The notes below the pieces were generated by a model that saw only the letters and a program-made list of their open reading frames with translations, searched no databases and had not been told where the DNA came from. Of a stretch of 44,515 nt of DNA, positions 21,137 through 31,400 are shown piece after piece. Made by a program: the position numbers and the translations under genes. Position 1 is the stretch's first letter. Each line of letters starts with the position of its first letter. Source of the stretch: Prevotella sp. (GTDB taxonomy: Bacteria > Bacteroidota > Bacteroidia > Bacteroidales > Bacteroidaceae); the NCBI GenBank assembly GCA_017428925.1, contig JAFRPY010000041.1:1-44515 (forward strand). The letters are read 5' to 3'.

Positions 21137-22669
21137 ATGGCAAAGAAAGCGTTGCTGATGATCCTCGACGGATGGGGCATCGGAAAACAAGGAAAGGGAG
21201 ACGTGATTTTCAACACACCAACTCCTTATCTGGATTATTTAACGGCTACGAGTGCCCACTCGCAGCTGCAGGCCAGCGGTGAAGACGTCGGTCTGCCCGA
21301 CGGACAGATGGGTAACTCTGAGGTGGGTCACCTGAACATTGGTGCCGGCCGTATCGTATATCAGGACCTGGTGAAGATTAACCGTGCCTGCAAGGACGGC
21401 AGCATTTTGAAGAACAAGGGCGTTGTGGAGGCTTACACCTACGCCAAGGAAAACGGCAAGAAGCTCCACCTGATGGGACTGACCTCCGACGGCGGCGTTC
21501 ACTCCAGCCTCGACCACCTGTTCAAATTCATCCAGATGGGTAAGGAGTTCGGACTCAAGAACCAGCTTTTCGTGCACTGCTTTATGGATGGTCGCGACAC
21601 CGACCCCAAGAGCGGTAAGGGATTCATCCAGCAGGTGACCGACTGCTGCGCCGAGAACGATGCCGCCATCGCCAGCATCGTGGGCCGTTTCTATGCCATG
21701 GACCGCGACAAGCGCTGGGAGCGCGTGAAGGAGGCCTACGACCTTATCGTTGCCGGTCAGGGCCGCCAGTCTCAGGACATGGTGCAGGCCATGCAGGAAA
21801 GCTACGACGAAGGCGTCACCGACGAGTTTATCAAGCCCATCCACAACTCACGTGTGAACGGCGTTATCGAGGAGGGCGACGTGGTGATTTTCATCAATTT
21901 CCGCAACGACCGTGCCAAGGAGCTCACCCAGGTGCTCACCCAGCAGGATATGCCCGAGCAAGGCATGAAGACCATTCCCGCACTGAAATACTATTGCATG
22001 ACACCATACGACGCTTCGTTCCAGGGCGTGAGCATCCTCTTCCCCAAGGAGAATGTGGAAGACACCCTTGGCGAATACCTCTCGAAGCAGGGCAAGAAGC
22101 AGCTGCACACCGCCGAGACGGAGAAATACGCCCACGTGACGTTCTTCTTCAACGGTGGCCGCGAGAAGCCTTTCGAGAACGAGGACCGCATCCTGGTGCC
22201 CTCGCCGAAAGTGGCTACCTACGACTTGAAACCCGAGATGAGCGCTTATGAGGTGAAGGACAAGCTGGTGGGTGCCATCAACACGCAGGAGTATGATTTC
22301 ATTGTGGTGAACTTCGCCAATGGTGACATGGTGGGACACACCGGCGTATATAATGCCATCGCCAAGGCCGTATGGGCCGTTGACCACTGTGTTGAGGCTG
22401 TCATCGAAGCAGCAAAGGCCAACGACTACGAGGCTATCATCATTGCCGATCATGGCAATGCCGACAATGCCATCAACCCCGACGGTTCACCCAACACCGC
22501 CCACTCGCTGAACCCCGTGCCCTTCATCTACGTGACCAACAACAACTCGGCCACCGTGAAGGACGGCCGTCTGGCCGACGTGGCTCCATCCATCCTCCAT
22601 ATCATGGGACTGGAGCAGCCCGCCGACATGACAGGCGAGAACCTGATTTCGGACAATATTGCAGGCTAA
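21137..22669 (+). CDS. gpmI: 2,3-bisphosphoglycerate-independent phosphoglycerate mutase, 510 aa
   Basis: Interconverts 3-phosphoglycerate and 2-phosphoglycerate in glycolysis/gluconeogenesis using Mn2+. The start [14 protein letters not shown] gives the metal-binding D11; the phosphoserine nucleophile is S61 in [35 protein letters not shown] and the C-terminal IADHGNADN are further metal and substrate motifs of the alkaline-phosphatase-like fold. Length is the family norm. It has its own promoter and terminator, so it is a single-gene unit, and is the clearest housekeeping gene in the window. Its codon use is strongly biased (many C-ending codons), consistent with high expression. Confidence 0.98.
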   Translation: MAKKALLMILDGWGIGKQGKGDVIFNTPTPYLDYLTATSAHSQLQASGEDVGLPDGQMGNSEVGHLNIGAGRIVYQDLVKINRACKDGSILKNKGVVEAYTYAKENGKKLHLMGLTSDGGVHSSLDHLFKFIQMGKEFGLKNQLFVHCFMDGRDTDPKSGKGFIQQVTDCCAENDAAIASIVGRFYAMDRDKRWERVKEAYDLIVAGQGRQSQDMVQAMQESYDEGVTDEFIKPIHNSRVNGVIEEGDVVIFINFRNDRAKELTQVLTQQDMPEQGMKTIPALKYYCMTPYDASFQGVSILFPKENVEDTLGEYLSKQGKKQLHTAETEKYAHVTFFFNGGREKPFENEDRILVPSPKVATYDLKPEMSAYEVKDKLVGAINTQEYDFIVVNFANGDMVGHTGVYNAIAKAVWAVDHCVEAVIEAAKANDYEAIIIADHGNADNAINPDGSPNTAHSLNPVPFIYVTNNNSATVKDGRLADVAPSILHIMGLEQPADMTGENLISDNIAG

Positions 22670-22684
22670 ATAAACCATCAAGAC

Positions 22685-22724
22685 AGACTACCGGCACCTT
22701 CCCGTGTCGGTGAGTCTGTTTTTT
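22685..22724 (+). terminator. Intrinsic terminator of gpmI
   Basis: AGACTACCGGCAC (22685-22697) pairs with GTGTCGGTGAGTCT (22704-22717), followed by a T-run (22719-22724). Confidence 0.8.
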
Positions 22725-22818
22725 GTCCCAAAGAGTACACTTTTTCGGCCAAATTCCACCTTATATATTGCAAAAGAAGGGCAGAAGTAGCAGAAAACCA
22801 CACTTTATGACTTAAAAA

Positions 22819-22850
22819 TTTGGTTGTGTAAAAAAAAATAAATACTTTTG
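22819..22850 (+). promoter_or_regulatory. Promoter for the DUF4421 gene
   Basis: TTTG (22819-22822), 20 bases, TACTTTTG (22843-22850). The -7 element ends only 10 bases before the ATG, so the message would have almost no leader. Confidence 0.65.
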
Positions 22851-22860
22851 CCACATAATA

Positions 22861-23964
22861 ATGGTTAGATATCTACAAATCCTCATCCTACTAACAGTTC
22901 TTCAAATTGTACATGCAAGCCCAATGAACGCGTTAAGTTGGGAGAAGGACTCGCAGACAGAACCCCTGCAGACGCCCTCAGCCGACCATGCATCGGGGCT
23001 GTCGGGCATCAGTCAAGGTGACTCCCTCAACATCGAAAAGCCTTTACAGGCCAAGAGAAGGGCGTTTTACCGACGTATTGACAGTCTGCTGACACAGCGC
23101 TACCGGAAAGGCGGCATCGACACGGCCTATATCATCAGGCCACGAACCAAGTGGGTTTTCACTGGAAGGCTCAATGTGTCGGGGGCAACAATCGAGGCCG
23201 AGGGGCAGGAGAACGGGCATCACTTCATATCGGAGATGAATGCCGACTACAAGAGTACCGTCAGTGTCGGAGTGGGTTATCTGGGTTTGTCGCTCATGTT
23301 CTCGCTCAATCCTGCCAAGATGATGGGCAAATACAGCGACTTTGAGTTTAATATGAACTCGTATGGCAAGCGCTTCGGCTTCGACTTCATCTATCAGGAT
23401 GCCCACAACTTCACAGGATGGCACGAGGCAGAAGGCAAAGGGCGCATCACGCTTCCGGCCGACCTGCTCTCGCTGAAGACGCTGAACGTGAACACTTATT
23501 ACGTTTTCAACCACCGGCGATTCTCCTATCCGGCAGCCTTCACGCAGAGTTACATACAGCGGCGCTCGGCAGGCAGTTTCATGCTGGCCGTGTCGGGACA
23601 GGGACAGAAGGGCAAGGTCAGCGGTGAGAACGAAGCCCAGTTCAGCATGACCAATATAGGCATCGGTGCCGGATACGGCTACAACTACGTGCCTGCTCCG
23701 AAATGGCTGCTCCACATCTCGTGCCAGCCCACGTTCATCCTCTACAGCCACACCTCGCTCACCATGGACGACACGCGCATACCGCTGCACTATCATTTCC
23801 CCGAGGTAATCATCACCTCACGCGGAGCCGTGGTCTATCAGATGGGCAACAAGTTCGCCGGAATATCAATGGTGTTCAACTTCACCAATATCGGCAACGA
23901 GGACAACCTTGCCATTCATAACATCAAATGGCGCACCCGTGCGTTTTTCGGTTTCAGAATATAA
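22861..23964 (+). CDS. DUF4421 family outer-membrane-type protein, 367 aa
   Basis: The ATG at 22861 is required for the signal peptide (MVRYLQILILLTVLQIVHAS). After a variable stretch come RRIDSLLTQRYRKGGIDTAY and YIIRPRTKWVFTGRLNVSGA, then many short amphipathic strands (VSVGVGYLGLSLMFSLNP; YGKRFGFDFIYQDAHNFTG), ending in FFGFRI, an outer-membrane barrel-like pattern typical of DUF4421 in Bacteroidetes. No function is established. It ends 32 bases before the RND adaptor start with no terminator between, so it may be the first gene of the efflux operon. Confidence 0.8.
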   Translation: MVRYLQILILLTVLQIVHASPMNALSWEKDSQTEPLQTPSADHASGLSGISQGDSLNIEKPLQAKRRAFYRRIDSLLTQRYRKGGIDTAYIIRPRTKWVFTGRLNVSGATIEAEGQENGHHFISEMNADYKSTVSVGVGYLGLSLMFSLNPAKMMGKYSDFEFNMNSYGKRFGFDFIYQDAHNFTGWHEAEGKGRITLPADLLSLKTLNVNTYYVFNHRRFSYPAAFTQSYIQRRSAGSFMLAVSGQGQKGKVSGENEAQFSMTNIGIGAGYGYNYVPAPKWLLHISCQPTFILYSHTSLTMDDTRIPLHYHFPEVIITSRGAVVYQMGNKFAGISMVFNFTNIGNEDNLAIHNIKWRTRAFFGFRI

Positions 23965-23996
23965 AAATAAACTTAATAAATTTATTTGAAAGAACA

Positions 23997-25169
23997 ATGA
24001 AAACAAAAGCATTCATGTTTGCATCTATCCTCGGGATAGCATTTGGTATCACCTCATGCGGATTAGACATGCCTAAGGAAACAAAGACATCGTATGAGAC
24101 GATGACGGTGAAGAAACAGGATATCACGGTTCCGTTGAAGTTCAGTGCCAAGCTGAAGGGTCAGTCAGACGTGACGATCTCGCCTCAGGTGAGCGGACAG
24201 TTGATGAAAATCTGCGTCACCGAAGGTCAGCGCGTGAAAAGGGGACAGACACTTTTTATCATCGACTCGCGCAATGCCCAGCATGAAGTGGAAGCCGCAC
24301 GTGCCAACCTCCAGGCTGCACAGGCCAATCTGACGGCAGCCCAAGCACAGGCCAATAGCGCCAAACTGGAGTTTGAGAGCAACAAGAACCTGTTCGACAA
24401 GAAGATCGTGAGCAGTTATATGCTTGAGAACTCCCGCAACAGTTACAACCAGGCATTAGCCGCGGTCAGCCAGGCGAAGGCTTCCGTTACGCAGGCTCAG
24501 TCGGCCGTGAACCGCGCCCGTGTGAACCTTGGGTTCTGCACCATCACCGCTCCGGTAACAGGTGTCATCGGCGAAATTCCCGTTCGTACTGGCGATCAGG
24601 TATCACCTGCCTCCAACCTCACCATCCTCAGCGGCAACACCACGATGGACGCAGAGTTCTCGGTAACTGAGGCTCTTATCGAAGAATCGGTCTCGGCCGG
24701 AGCGACTCAAGCAGATAAGGACAAATATATAGCCGAGTTGCCGGAAGTGACGTTCGTGATGAAAAATGGCACGGAATACTCGCACAAAGGGCGCGTCACC
24801 AGTCTGACGGGTGTAGTGGATGCCGTCACTGGCTCATTAGGCGTTAAGGCCTCGTTCCCCAACCCTGACGGTCATCTCTTCTCTGGTATCCAGGGTACTG
24901 TGGTGTTGCCGATGACCGAGAAAGATGTCATGATTATTCCGCAAATTGCGGTGGTAAAACTTCAGGACAGACAGTTGGTTTATAAGGTAAAGGCCGACAG
25001 CACGGCAACAGCCATTACGGTGACTACTGCCGATACTGGCAACGGTAAGGATGTCATCGTCATCAGCGGCCTGAACGTAGGTGACAAGATTGTGACCACC
25101 GGTGCCAACAACGTACAAGAAGGGCAGCGGGTGCTTTACCCCGAAGAGGCGAAGAGTGAAAAGAAGTAA
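23997..25169 (+). CDS. RND efflux periplasmic adaptor (membrane fusion) lipoprotein, 390 aa
   Basis: The ATG at 23997 (MKTKAFMFASILGIAFGITS) starts a lipoprotein signal with Cys21; the frame is open upstream but overlaps the preceding gene. The lipoyl-like half motif (SPQVSGQLMKICVTEGQRVK), a long coiled-coil hairpin (EAARANLQAAQANLTAAQAQ...SQAKASVTQAQSAVNRARV), then ITAPVTGVIGEIPVRTGDQV and the beta-barrel/membrane-proximal domains are the standard order of AcrA/MexA adaptors. Anchored to the inner membrane, it would join the pump at 25212 to the channel at 32319. Substrate not predictable from this protein. Confidence 0.93.
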   Translation: MKTKAFMFASILGIAFGITSCGLDMPKETKTSYETMTVKKQDITVPLKFSAKLKGQSDVTISPQVSGQLMKICVTEGQRVKRGQTLFIIDSRNAQHEVEAARANLQAAQANLTAAQAQANSAKLEFESNKNLFDKKIVSSYMLENSRNSYNQALAAVSQAKASVTQAQSAVNRARVNLGFCTITAPVTGVIGEIPVRTGDQVSPASNLTILSGNTTMDAEFSVTEALIEESVSAGATQADKDKYIAELPEVTFVMKNGTEYSHKGRVTSLTGVVDAVTGSLGVKASFPNPDGHLFSGIQGTVVLPMTEKDVMIIPQIAVVKLQDRQLVYKVKADSTATAITVTTADTGNGKDVIVISGLNVGDKIVTTGANNVQEGQRVLYPEEAKSEKK

Positions 25170-25211
25170 TTTCGTTATAACGTAATATCGAAATAACGTA
25201 ATCCCGAAACA

Positions 25212-28200
25212 ATGAAGAATAACATTTTCATCAACAGATACGTGATGGCATGTGCCATCAGTATCGTTATTGCGATGGTGGGCTTCATCTGCATGAAGTC
25301 GCTGTCCATTGAGCAGTACCCCAGCATTGCTCCGCCGCAGGTGATGGTGGTGACCAACTACACGGGTGCCGACGCCAACACGATTATGAAGTCGGTCATC
25401 CAGCCGTTGGAGGAGAACATCAACGGTGTTCCCGGCATGACTTATATCACCTCGAAGGCATCGTCGTCGGGCGACATAAACATTTCTGTATTCTTCGAAC
25501 AGGGCACCGACCCCGACATGGCGGCGGTGAACGTACAGAACCGCGTGTCCAGGGCGTTAGCCTTGCTACCCGCTGAAGTGACACAAGTGGGTGTCCAGGT
25601 GATGAAGCTGCAGAGCAACATCCTGCGCATCCTTGCGGTGAAAAGTGCCGACGGCAAGTATAACGATGACTTCGTGTCGAACTACGTCGATATCAACATC
25701 AAGCCGCGCCTGCAGCGTATCACCGGTGTGGGCGACGTCCAAAGCCTGGGCAACACCTACGCCCTGCGCATCTGGCTGAAACCTGACGTGATGGCCCAGT
25801 ACGGTCTGGAGCCCAACGAGGTTTTCGCTGCCATCAGCAGCCAGAGTTTCGTTGCTGCCACGGGTTCGCTTGGCGAACAGTCGGAGAACAAATACCAGTA
25901 TTCGATGGAATACAAGGGCACGCTGAAGAGCGTCGAGGAGTTCAACGACATCGTCTTGAAGACAAGCGATGGTGGTCACATGCTGCACTTAGGCGATGTA
26001 GCCGAGGTGGAGATAGGTGCCCAGAGTTATAGTTTCCTGTCGAACATCAACGGCCAGCCCGGTACGATCCTCATGGTGTTCCAGGCTCCGGAAGCCAATG
26101 CCACGGAGGTGAATGCCCGCATCACGCAGATGTGTGAGGACATGAAGGCAACGATGCCCGCAGGACTGGAATTCGTCACCCTGCAGACATCCGACGACTT
26201 CCTCTTTGCGGCCATCCACAACGTGGTCGAAACGCTCATCATCGCCATCATCCTCGTGATTCTCGTGGTATTCTTCTTCCTGCAGAACATCAAGGCGACG
26301 ATTATTCCATCGATATCCATCATCGTGTCGCTGTTAGGTACGTTTGGCATCGTTGCGCTGGCAGGATTCTCATTGAACATCCTGACACTGTTCGCCTTGG
26401 TGCTGGCCATCGGTACGGTGGTTGACGACGCCATCGTGGTGGTCGAGGCGGTCATGGCCAAGATGGAGGGCGGCATTACCGATGCCAGGCAGGCCACCCG
26501 TGAAGCCATGAGCGAGGTGTCGGTAGCCGTCATCTCGTGTACCTTGGTATTCATGGCGGTTTTCATCCCTGTGACCTTCATGGGCGGCACGTCGGGAACG
26601 TTCTTCACCCAGTTTGGTGTGACGATTGCCTCGTCAGTCGGTCTGTCGTGTGTGTCGGCCCTGACGCTCTGTCCTGCCCTCTGCGCAATCATGATGCGCG
26701 TCCAGGAAGGCAAGAAGGAAGGCAAGGGTCTGACTTATTATACCAAAAAGGCCTACGTGGCCAGTTATAATGCTATTTATAATAAATATAGCAAGAGTGT
26801 GCAGAAGTTCATCAAGCACCCTGTGCTGGCATGGGGTCTGCTGGCTATTGCAGGCGTGCTGCTTGTGTTCTTCATGAAGAACCTGCCTTCGGGTCTCGTG
26901 CCACAGGAAGACCAGGGCGTCTTCCTCGCTGAGATTCGTGCACCGGAGGGCTATACCCTGAAGCAGACGCAAGAACTGACGAAACAGGTGGAGGCGAAGG
27001 TGAAGGAGATTCCCGAACTGGAGAGTTTCGCCACAGCATGCGGCTACGGTCTGATTTCGGGCAATGGTTCCAACTATGCCACACTTGTCGTCCGTCTGAA
27101 GAACTGGGACGACCGCCCTGGCATGAACCATCTCATAGACCTCGTCATTGGCCGTATCTACTATGCCTGCAAGGACATCAAGAACGTGCAGGTGCTGCCC
27201 TTCCAGTTGCCCCAGGTGCCGGGCTACGGTTCGAGCAACAGCGTGAGCCTCGTGGTGGAGGATCCCTCCGACGGCAACTTGTCGGAGTTTGCCAAACATA
27301 CCCAGAATTTCCTGAACAAACTGTTGGAGCGGCCTGAAATAAGCATGGCCATGTCGTCTTACTCAGAGCGTTTCCCGAAGTTCCAAGTTGAAGTCGATGC
27401 CACCCAATGCGACCGTGCCGGCGTGTCGCCCAAGACGGTGCTCAGCACACTCGGCTCTTATTGCGGCGGCTCGTACATCGGCAACTTCAACCAGTTTGGT
27501 AAGGTCTACCGCATCATGGCAGCCGCCTCGCCCGAGTACCGTCTCGACCCGTCGTCGCTGAACAACATCTTCGTCAAGGTGAAGGGCGACAAGATGGCTC
27601 CGCTCGCCGAATTCGTCTCGCTGAAGGAGATTGTCGGTCCGTCGAACATCGAGCACTTCAACCTGTTCCAGAGCATCACCTGCAACATCATGGCCTCCAA
27701 CGGCTGCAGCGAGGGTGAGGTTCACGAAATTATCAAAGAAGTGTTTGAGAAGGAGATGCCTAAAGGCTATACATACGAGTACAGCGCCATGTCGCGCGAG
27801 GTGGAGGAAGCAGCCGGCTCGAACACCACCGCCATTATATACATCATATGCGTCATCCTCATCTATCTCATCCTGGCCTCTCTGTACAACTCGTGGTTCA
27901 CACCGTGGGCAGTGCTGTTCTCCGTACCTTTCGGACTGATGGGTGCCTTCATCTTCGCATACCTCGGTTCGTTGCTCCAGTTGCCAGGCATGGATAATAA
28001 CATCTACCTGCAGACGGGTGTCATCATGCTCATCGGTCTGCTTTCGAAGACGGCCATCCTGATTACAGAGTTTGCCTCAGAGCGCCGTGCCCAGGGCATG
28101 AGTATTGTCGATGCGGCCTTTGAGGCCTGTAAGGAGCGACTGCGCCCCATCTTGATGACTGTGGCCACGATGATTATCGGAATGGTGCCCCTCGTCATCG

Positions 28201-28406
28201 AGGGCGGCGCCGGTGCCAACGGTAACCGTGCCCTCGCCTTAGGCGTCATCGGCGGTATGACTGTCGGCACCATTGCCCTGCTCTTCGTGGTTCCCGCCTT
28301 CTTCATCGTGTTCCAGAAACTGCACGAGAAGTATCAGGGCGGAAAGGTAGAAGAGGCTCCGGCCGTAGAAACAAGTGAAAAAGTAAAACCTGAAGAAACA
28401 AAATAA
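25212..28406 (+). CDS. RND multidrug-type efflux pump (AcrB/MexB-like, HAE1), 1064 aa
   Basis: Proton-driven inner-membrane exporter. The N-terminal MKNNIFINRYVMACAISIVI forms TM1, followed by SIEQYPSIAPPQVMV, and NGVPGMTYITSKASSSGDI of the porter domain. The TM4 proton-relay pair is in GTVVDDAIVVVEAVMAKME, and the second half repeats the six-helix unit (TGVIMLIGLLSKTAILITEF). These are hydrophobe/amphiphile-type (HAE1) features, not the heavy-metal-type Met/Glu features of CusA. Length is normal. It lies 42 bases after the adaptor; the next gene starts 12 bases after its stop, indicating one transcript. Confidence 0.95.
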   Translation: MKNNIFINRYVMACAISIVIAMVGFICMKSLSIEQYPSIAPPQVMVVTNYTGADANTIMKSVIQPLEENINGVPGMTYITSKASSSGDINISVFFEQGTDPDMAAVNVQNRVSRALALLPAEVTQVGVQVMKLQSNILRILAVKSADGKYNDDFVSNYVDINIKPRLQRITGVGDVQSLGNTYALRIWLKPDVMAQYGLEPNEVFAAISSQSFVAATGSLGEQSENKYQYSMEYKGTLKSVEEFNDIVLKTSDGGHMLHLGDVAEVEIGAQSYSFLSNINGQPGTILMVFQAPEANATEVNARITQMCEDMKATMPAGLEFVTLQTSDDFLFAAIHNVVETLIIAIILVILVVFFFLQNIKATIIPSISIIVSLLGTFGIVALAGFSLNILTLFALVLAIGTVVDDAIVVVEAVMAKMEGGITDARQATREAMSEVSVAVISCTLVFMAVFIPVTFMGGTSGTFFTQFGVTIASSVGLSCVSALTLCPALCAIMMRVQEGKKEGKGLTYYTKKAYVASYNAIYNKYSKSVQKFIKHPVLAWGLLAIAGVLLVFFMKNLPSGLVPQEDQGVFLAEIRAPEGYTLKQTQELTKQVEAKVKEIPELESFATACGYGLISGNGSNYATLVVRLKNWDDRPGMNHLIDLVIGRIYYACKDIKNVQVLPFQLPQVPGYGSSNSVSLVVEDPSDGNLSEFAKHTQNFLNKLLERPEISMAMSSYSERFPKFQVEVDATQCDRAGVSPKTVLSTLGSYCGGSYIGNFNQFGKVYRIMAAASPEYRLDPSSLNNIFVKVKGDKMAPLAEFVSLKEIVGPSNIEHFNLFQSITCNIMASNGCSEGEVHEIIKEVFEKEMPKGYTYEYSAMSREVEEAAGSNTTAIIYIICVILIYLILASLYNSWFTPWAVLFSVPFGLMGAFIFAYLGSLLQLPGMDNNIYLQTGVIMLIGLLSKTAILITEFASERRAQGMSIVDAAFEACKERLRPILMTVATMIIGMVPLVIEGGAGANGNRALALGVIGGMTVGTIALLFVVPAFFIVFQKLHEKYQGGKVEEAPAVETSEKVKPEETK

Positions 28407-28418
28407 GAATAATCATAT

Positions 28419-31400
28419 ATGAAAAAAACTATTTATTTAAAATCAATCATCCTGCTATGTACACTATTAGCAGGAGTTTTGAGTGTCCATGCAGACGATG
28501 TTGTCTATGAATGGCAAAAAGTGACAAACCTGTCGGATGTAGCCACTGGGGACGAAGTGGTCATTGTCGATGAAGGAGCAAATATTGCCCTGCCTAATAA
28601 CGACAGTGATTTTACGGGTGTCAGTGTAACCATCACCGACAATATGCTTACTGGTGATGTGCCAACGAACATACAGTGGACATTGACAAAGGACAATTAT
28701 GGTTACTTGACATTTGAAAGAAGTGACGGTAAAAAACTTCGTGGAACTTGCCAAGTATCTGGTTCACAGCTTAATGTGGGAAATAACACTGATTATTCTG
28801 ACCAGTTCCAATTTAGAGATTATGGCAGTTCAGGTGGTCAGTTAGCTAATGAAGGTGCCAACAATTATTTCTACGATTATGTTTATTGGTATAATAATCA
28901 GGCACGAATTACAGGTTCTTCTTCTCAGGCTGCCAGCCTCACCCTTTATAAGAAGGTTGAAGCACAGAAGATTGTGAAATGGAAGAAGGTGGATGATACC
29001 AATGTCACTCTCAGCAATGACGATGTTGTCGTGATTGTTGACCTGGCCACAGGAAGAGCCATGTCAAACGACAAGGGGACCAAAGACCCCGATGCTGTTT
29101 CCGTGGACCTGAACATTGACAAGGACCGAATTTTGGGCGATGTTGACGAGAAATTGCAGTGGACATTCACAAACAACGGAGGAAAGTATAAGTTTGCTGT
29201 CGGGGAAAATAACCTTTATGCCAACAGCGAGACATTGAAAGTCGGTACTGAAACCACCAACAATGAGTTCGACTTTTCCAACAACGATAATGGTCCTTAC
29301 ATGGGTATTACCATAGATGAGACTCAATATTTTGCTGGAGTGGACGCAAGCATGTTCAGCAATGTTTGGAAGTTAGTGAAAGGAGACGATGACAAGGCTA
29401 AGAATACCCAGCCAGCCATCTTCAAGAAAGTTGAGGATTATCAGATTATTGCCACTATCGATTTAGCCGAAAACTTCGCTGGAAACAAAGGTGATGTTTT
29501 GAATCTCAATGCTACTTGCACAGGAGCAGAAGTTTCAGAAATCCAGTGGACGAGCAGTAATACAGACGTGGCAACCGTCAACGAAAGTGGTGAAGTGACA
29601 TTGAAAAAGCGTGGTACTGTGGTCATCACCGCATCAGTGCCAGAGACCGCTTCTCACGACAAGGCTTCTGCCAAATGTACGGTGAGGATCGATGATCCGA
29701 ATTCGACAGAACCAGGCAGTATAAATAATCCGTTTACCGTTGCCCAAGTCCAGGAGTTGATAAAGAGCGAGGCCACCCCCAAACAAGTTACTATTGGTGA
29801 TGTAACTGTTACCTGGGAAGAAGGTGTAAACTACTACATCAAGGGTAAGGTGAGCAAGGTGAATTCTGGAATGATGGCCATGTTCGGCGACATGGATTTT
29901 GGTAGCATGGGTGGCGAATCTGGCAGCGGCATGGATTTTGACGAGATGATGGACGACATGGACTTCGACATGGATTCCATGGGCGATATGGGCTTTGATA
30001 TGTCATCCATGGGCTTCGACATGTCTGCCTTATTCGGTTCGTCCGATGCAGTGACCTATTATATCTCTGACGATGGCACGAAAGACAACCAGTTGAAGGT
30101 GCTCAATGGCCGTGGCGCAATGACAAGCAATGGCGATGCTGCGGAATATGAAGAAGCACCTAACATGAGCCCTGGCGATTGCGTGGTGGTCTGTGGCCCG
30201 CTGGTTGAGAGCGAAGATACAAATATGCTCTCCAGCCTGATGGGTGGCAGCGAAGACCCCAAGACATCGTGGAAGGTTGGTGAACTGAACTACCAGTATC
30301 AGTTTGACCCGACGTTACTTGTTCAGGATAAGGAGGTATATGTCAACAAGACGTTGGATGGCAAAGTTTCTGATACCAATCCATTGGAAGGCAGTGAAGT
30401 GTATAGTATAGACAATCTGTTTGATTTTTATAATGAAAATAAGATTGCTGACGTAACGAAGATACAGGCACCCACTTACAAGTCTTCCGACGAGGAGATT
30501 GCCAAGTGGGACGAAGATACCAAGAAAATAGTTGGCGTTCAGGAAGGCACAGCCAAAATCACCGTCAAGGTGAAGGTGATTGTTCAGGAAGCCGACGATA
30601 CAGCAGATCCCAAAGTAGAGGAGAAATCGTACACCATGAAGCGCAAGTTCAAGCTGACCGTGAAATCGAGAGACCTCGACCCCGCTGGATATTACGATGG
30701 TGATTATGTACTGACAACGAGCACCGATGACCTGGAAGCCGGTACACGCTTGATACTTGTTGGCACGAGAGTCAAGGACGACAAGGAAACCGACTACGTC
30801 ATGGGCGAAAACAACTCCATGATGGGAGGCGGCAAGAGTGGCAGCAAGTATGAGTTCAGCGACACCAGCAAGAAGAAGATTCCGTGTGAAGATGCTCCCG
30901 ACGGCACTCTGGAGGTTATTCTTGAAAAAGCCGATGACACCTCTTGGTATCTCAATGTAGGTGAAGACGAGAATGGCAATAAGCTCTACCTCTATGCCTC
31001 CGACACTTCTGAAGAGACTACTGAAGAGACTACTGAAGACCCAGAAGAAGATGACAACAAGTTCGACTTCAGTAAGATGATGGAAATGTTCAACCCAACC
31101 TCTGGCCTGAAGGTAGCCACTATGAGTGAAGCTATAGCTGACAGCTGTAAGGCAATAATTTCCTTTGAAGGTAACATTGCCACCATCAAGTACACCAAGA
31201 CTGAAGGCAAGAACAACACCATCATGCTCTCCAGTGCGTTCGATATGGAATCCATGATGAGTATGTTTAGTAGTAATGAAGAACAAACCGGAGATGAACA
31301 AACCGAAGATGAAAACACCTTCGACATGGGCTCTTTCGACATGTTCATGGCTTCGTTCAACACCAAGAAATCAGGCGATGAGACTCCAGAAGAAGGGAAG

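Noticed and set aside
21239-22453. Two long minus-strand frames opposite gpmI
   Set aside because: gpmI is full-length with all active-site motifs; the opposite frames are low-complexity Val/His/Leu shadows.
25566-27299. Several long minus-strand frames opposite the RND pump
   Set aside because: Shadow frames of a long, biased gene; no domains, starts or promoters.
30315-31301. A 328-codon minus-strand frame opposite the Met/Asp-rich protein
   Set aside because: The plus-strand protein has a signal peptide and recognisable domains; the opposite frame is an artefact of its composition.
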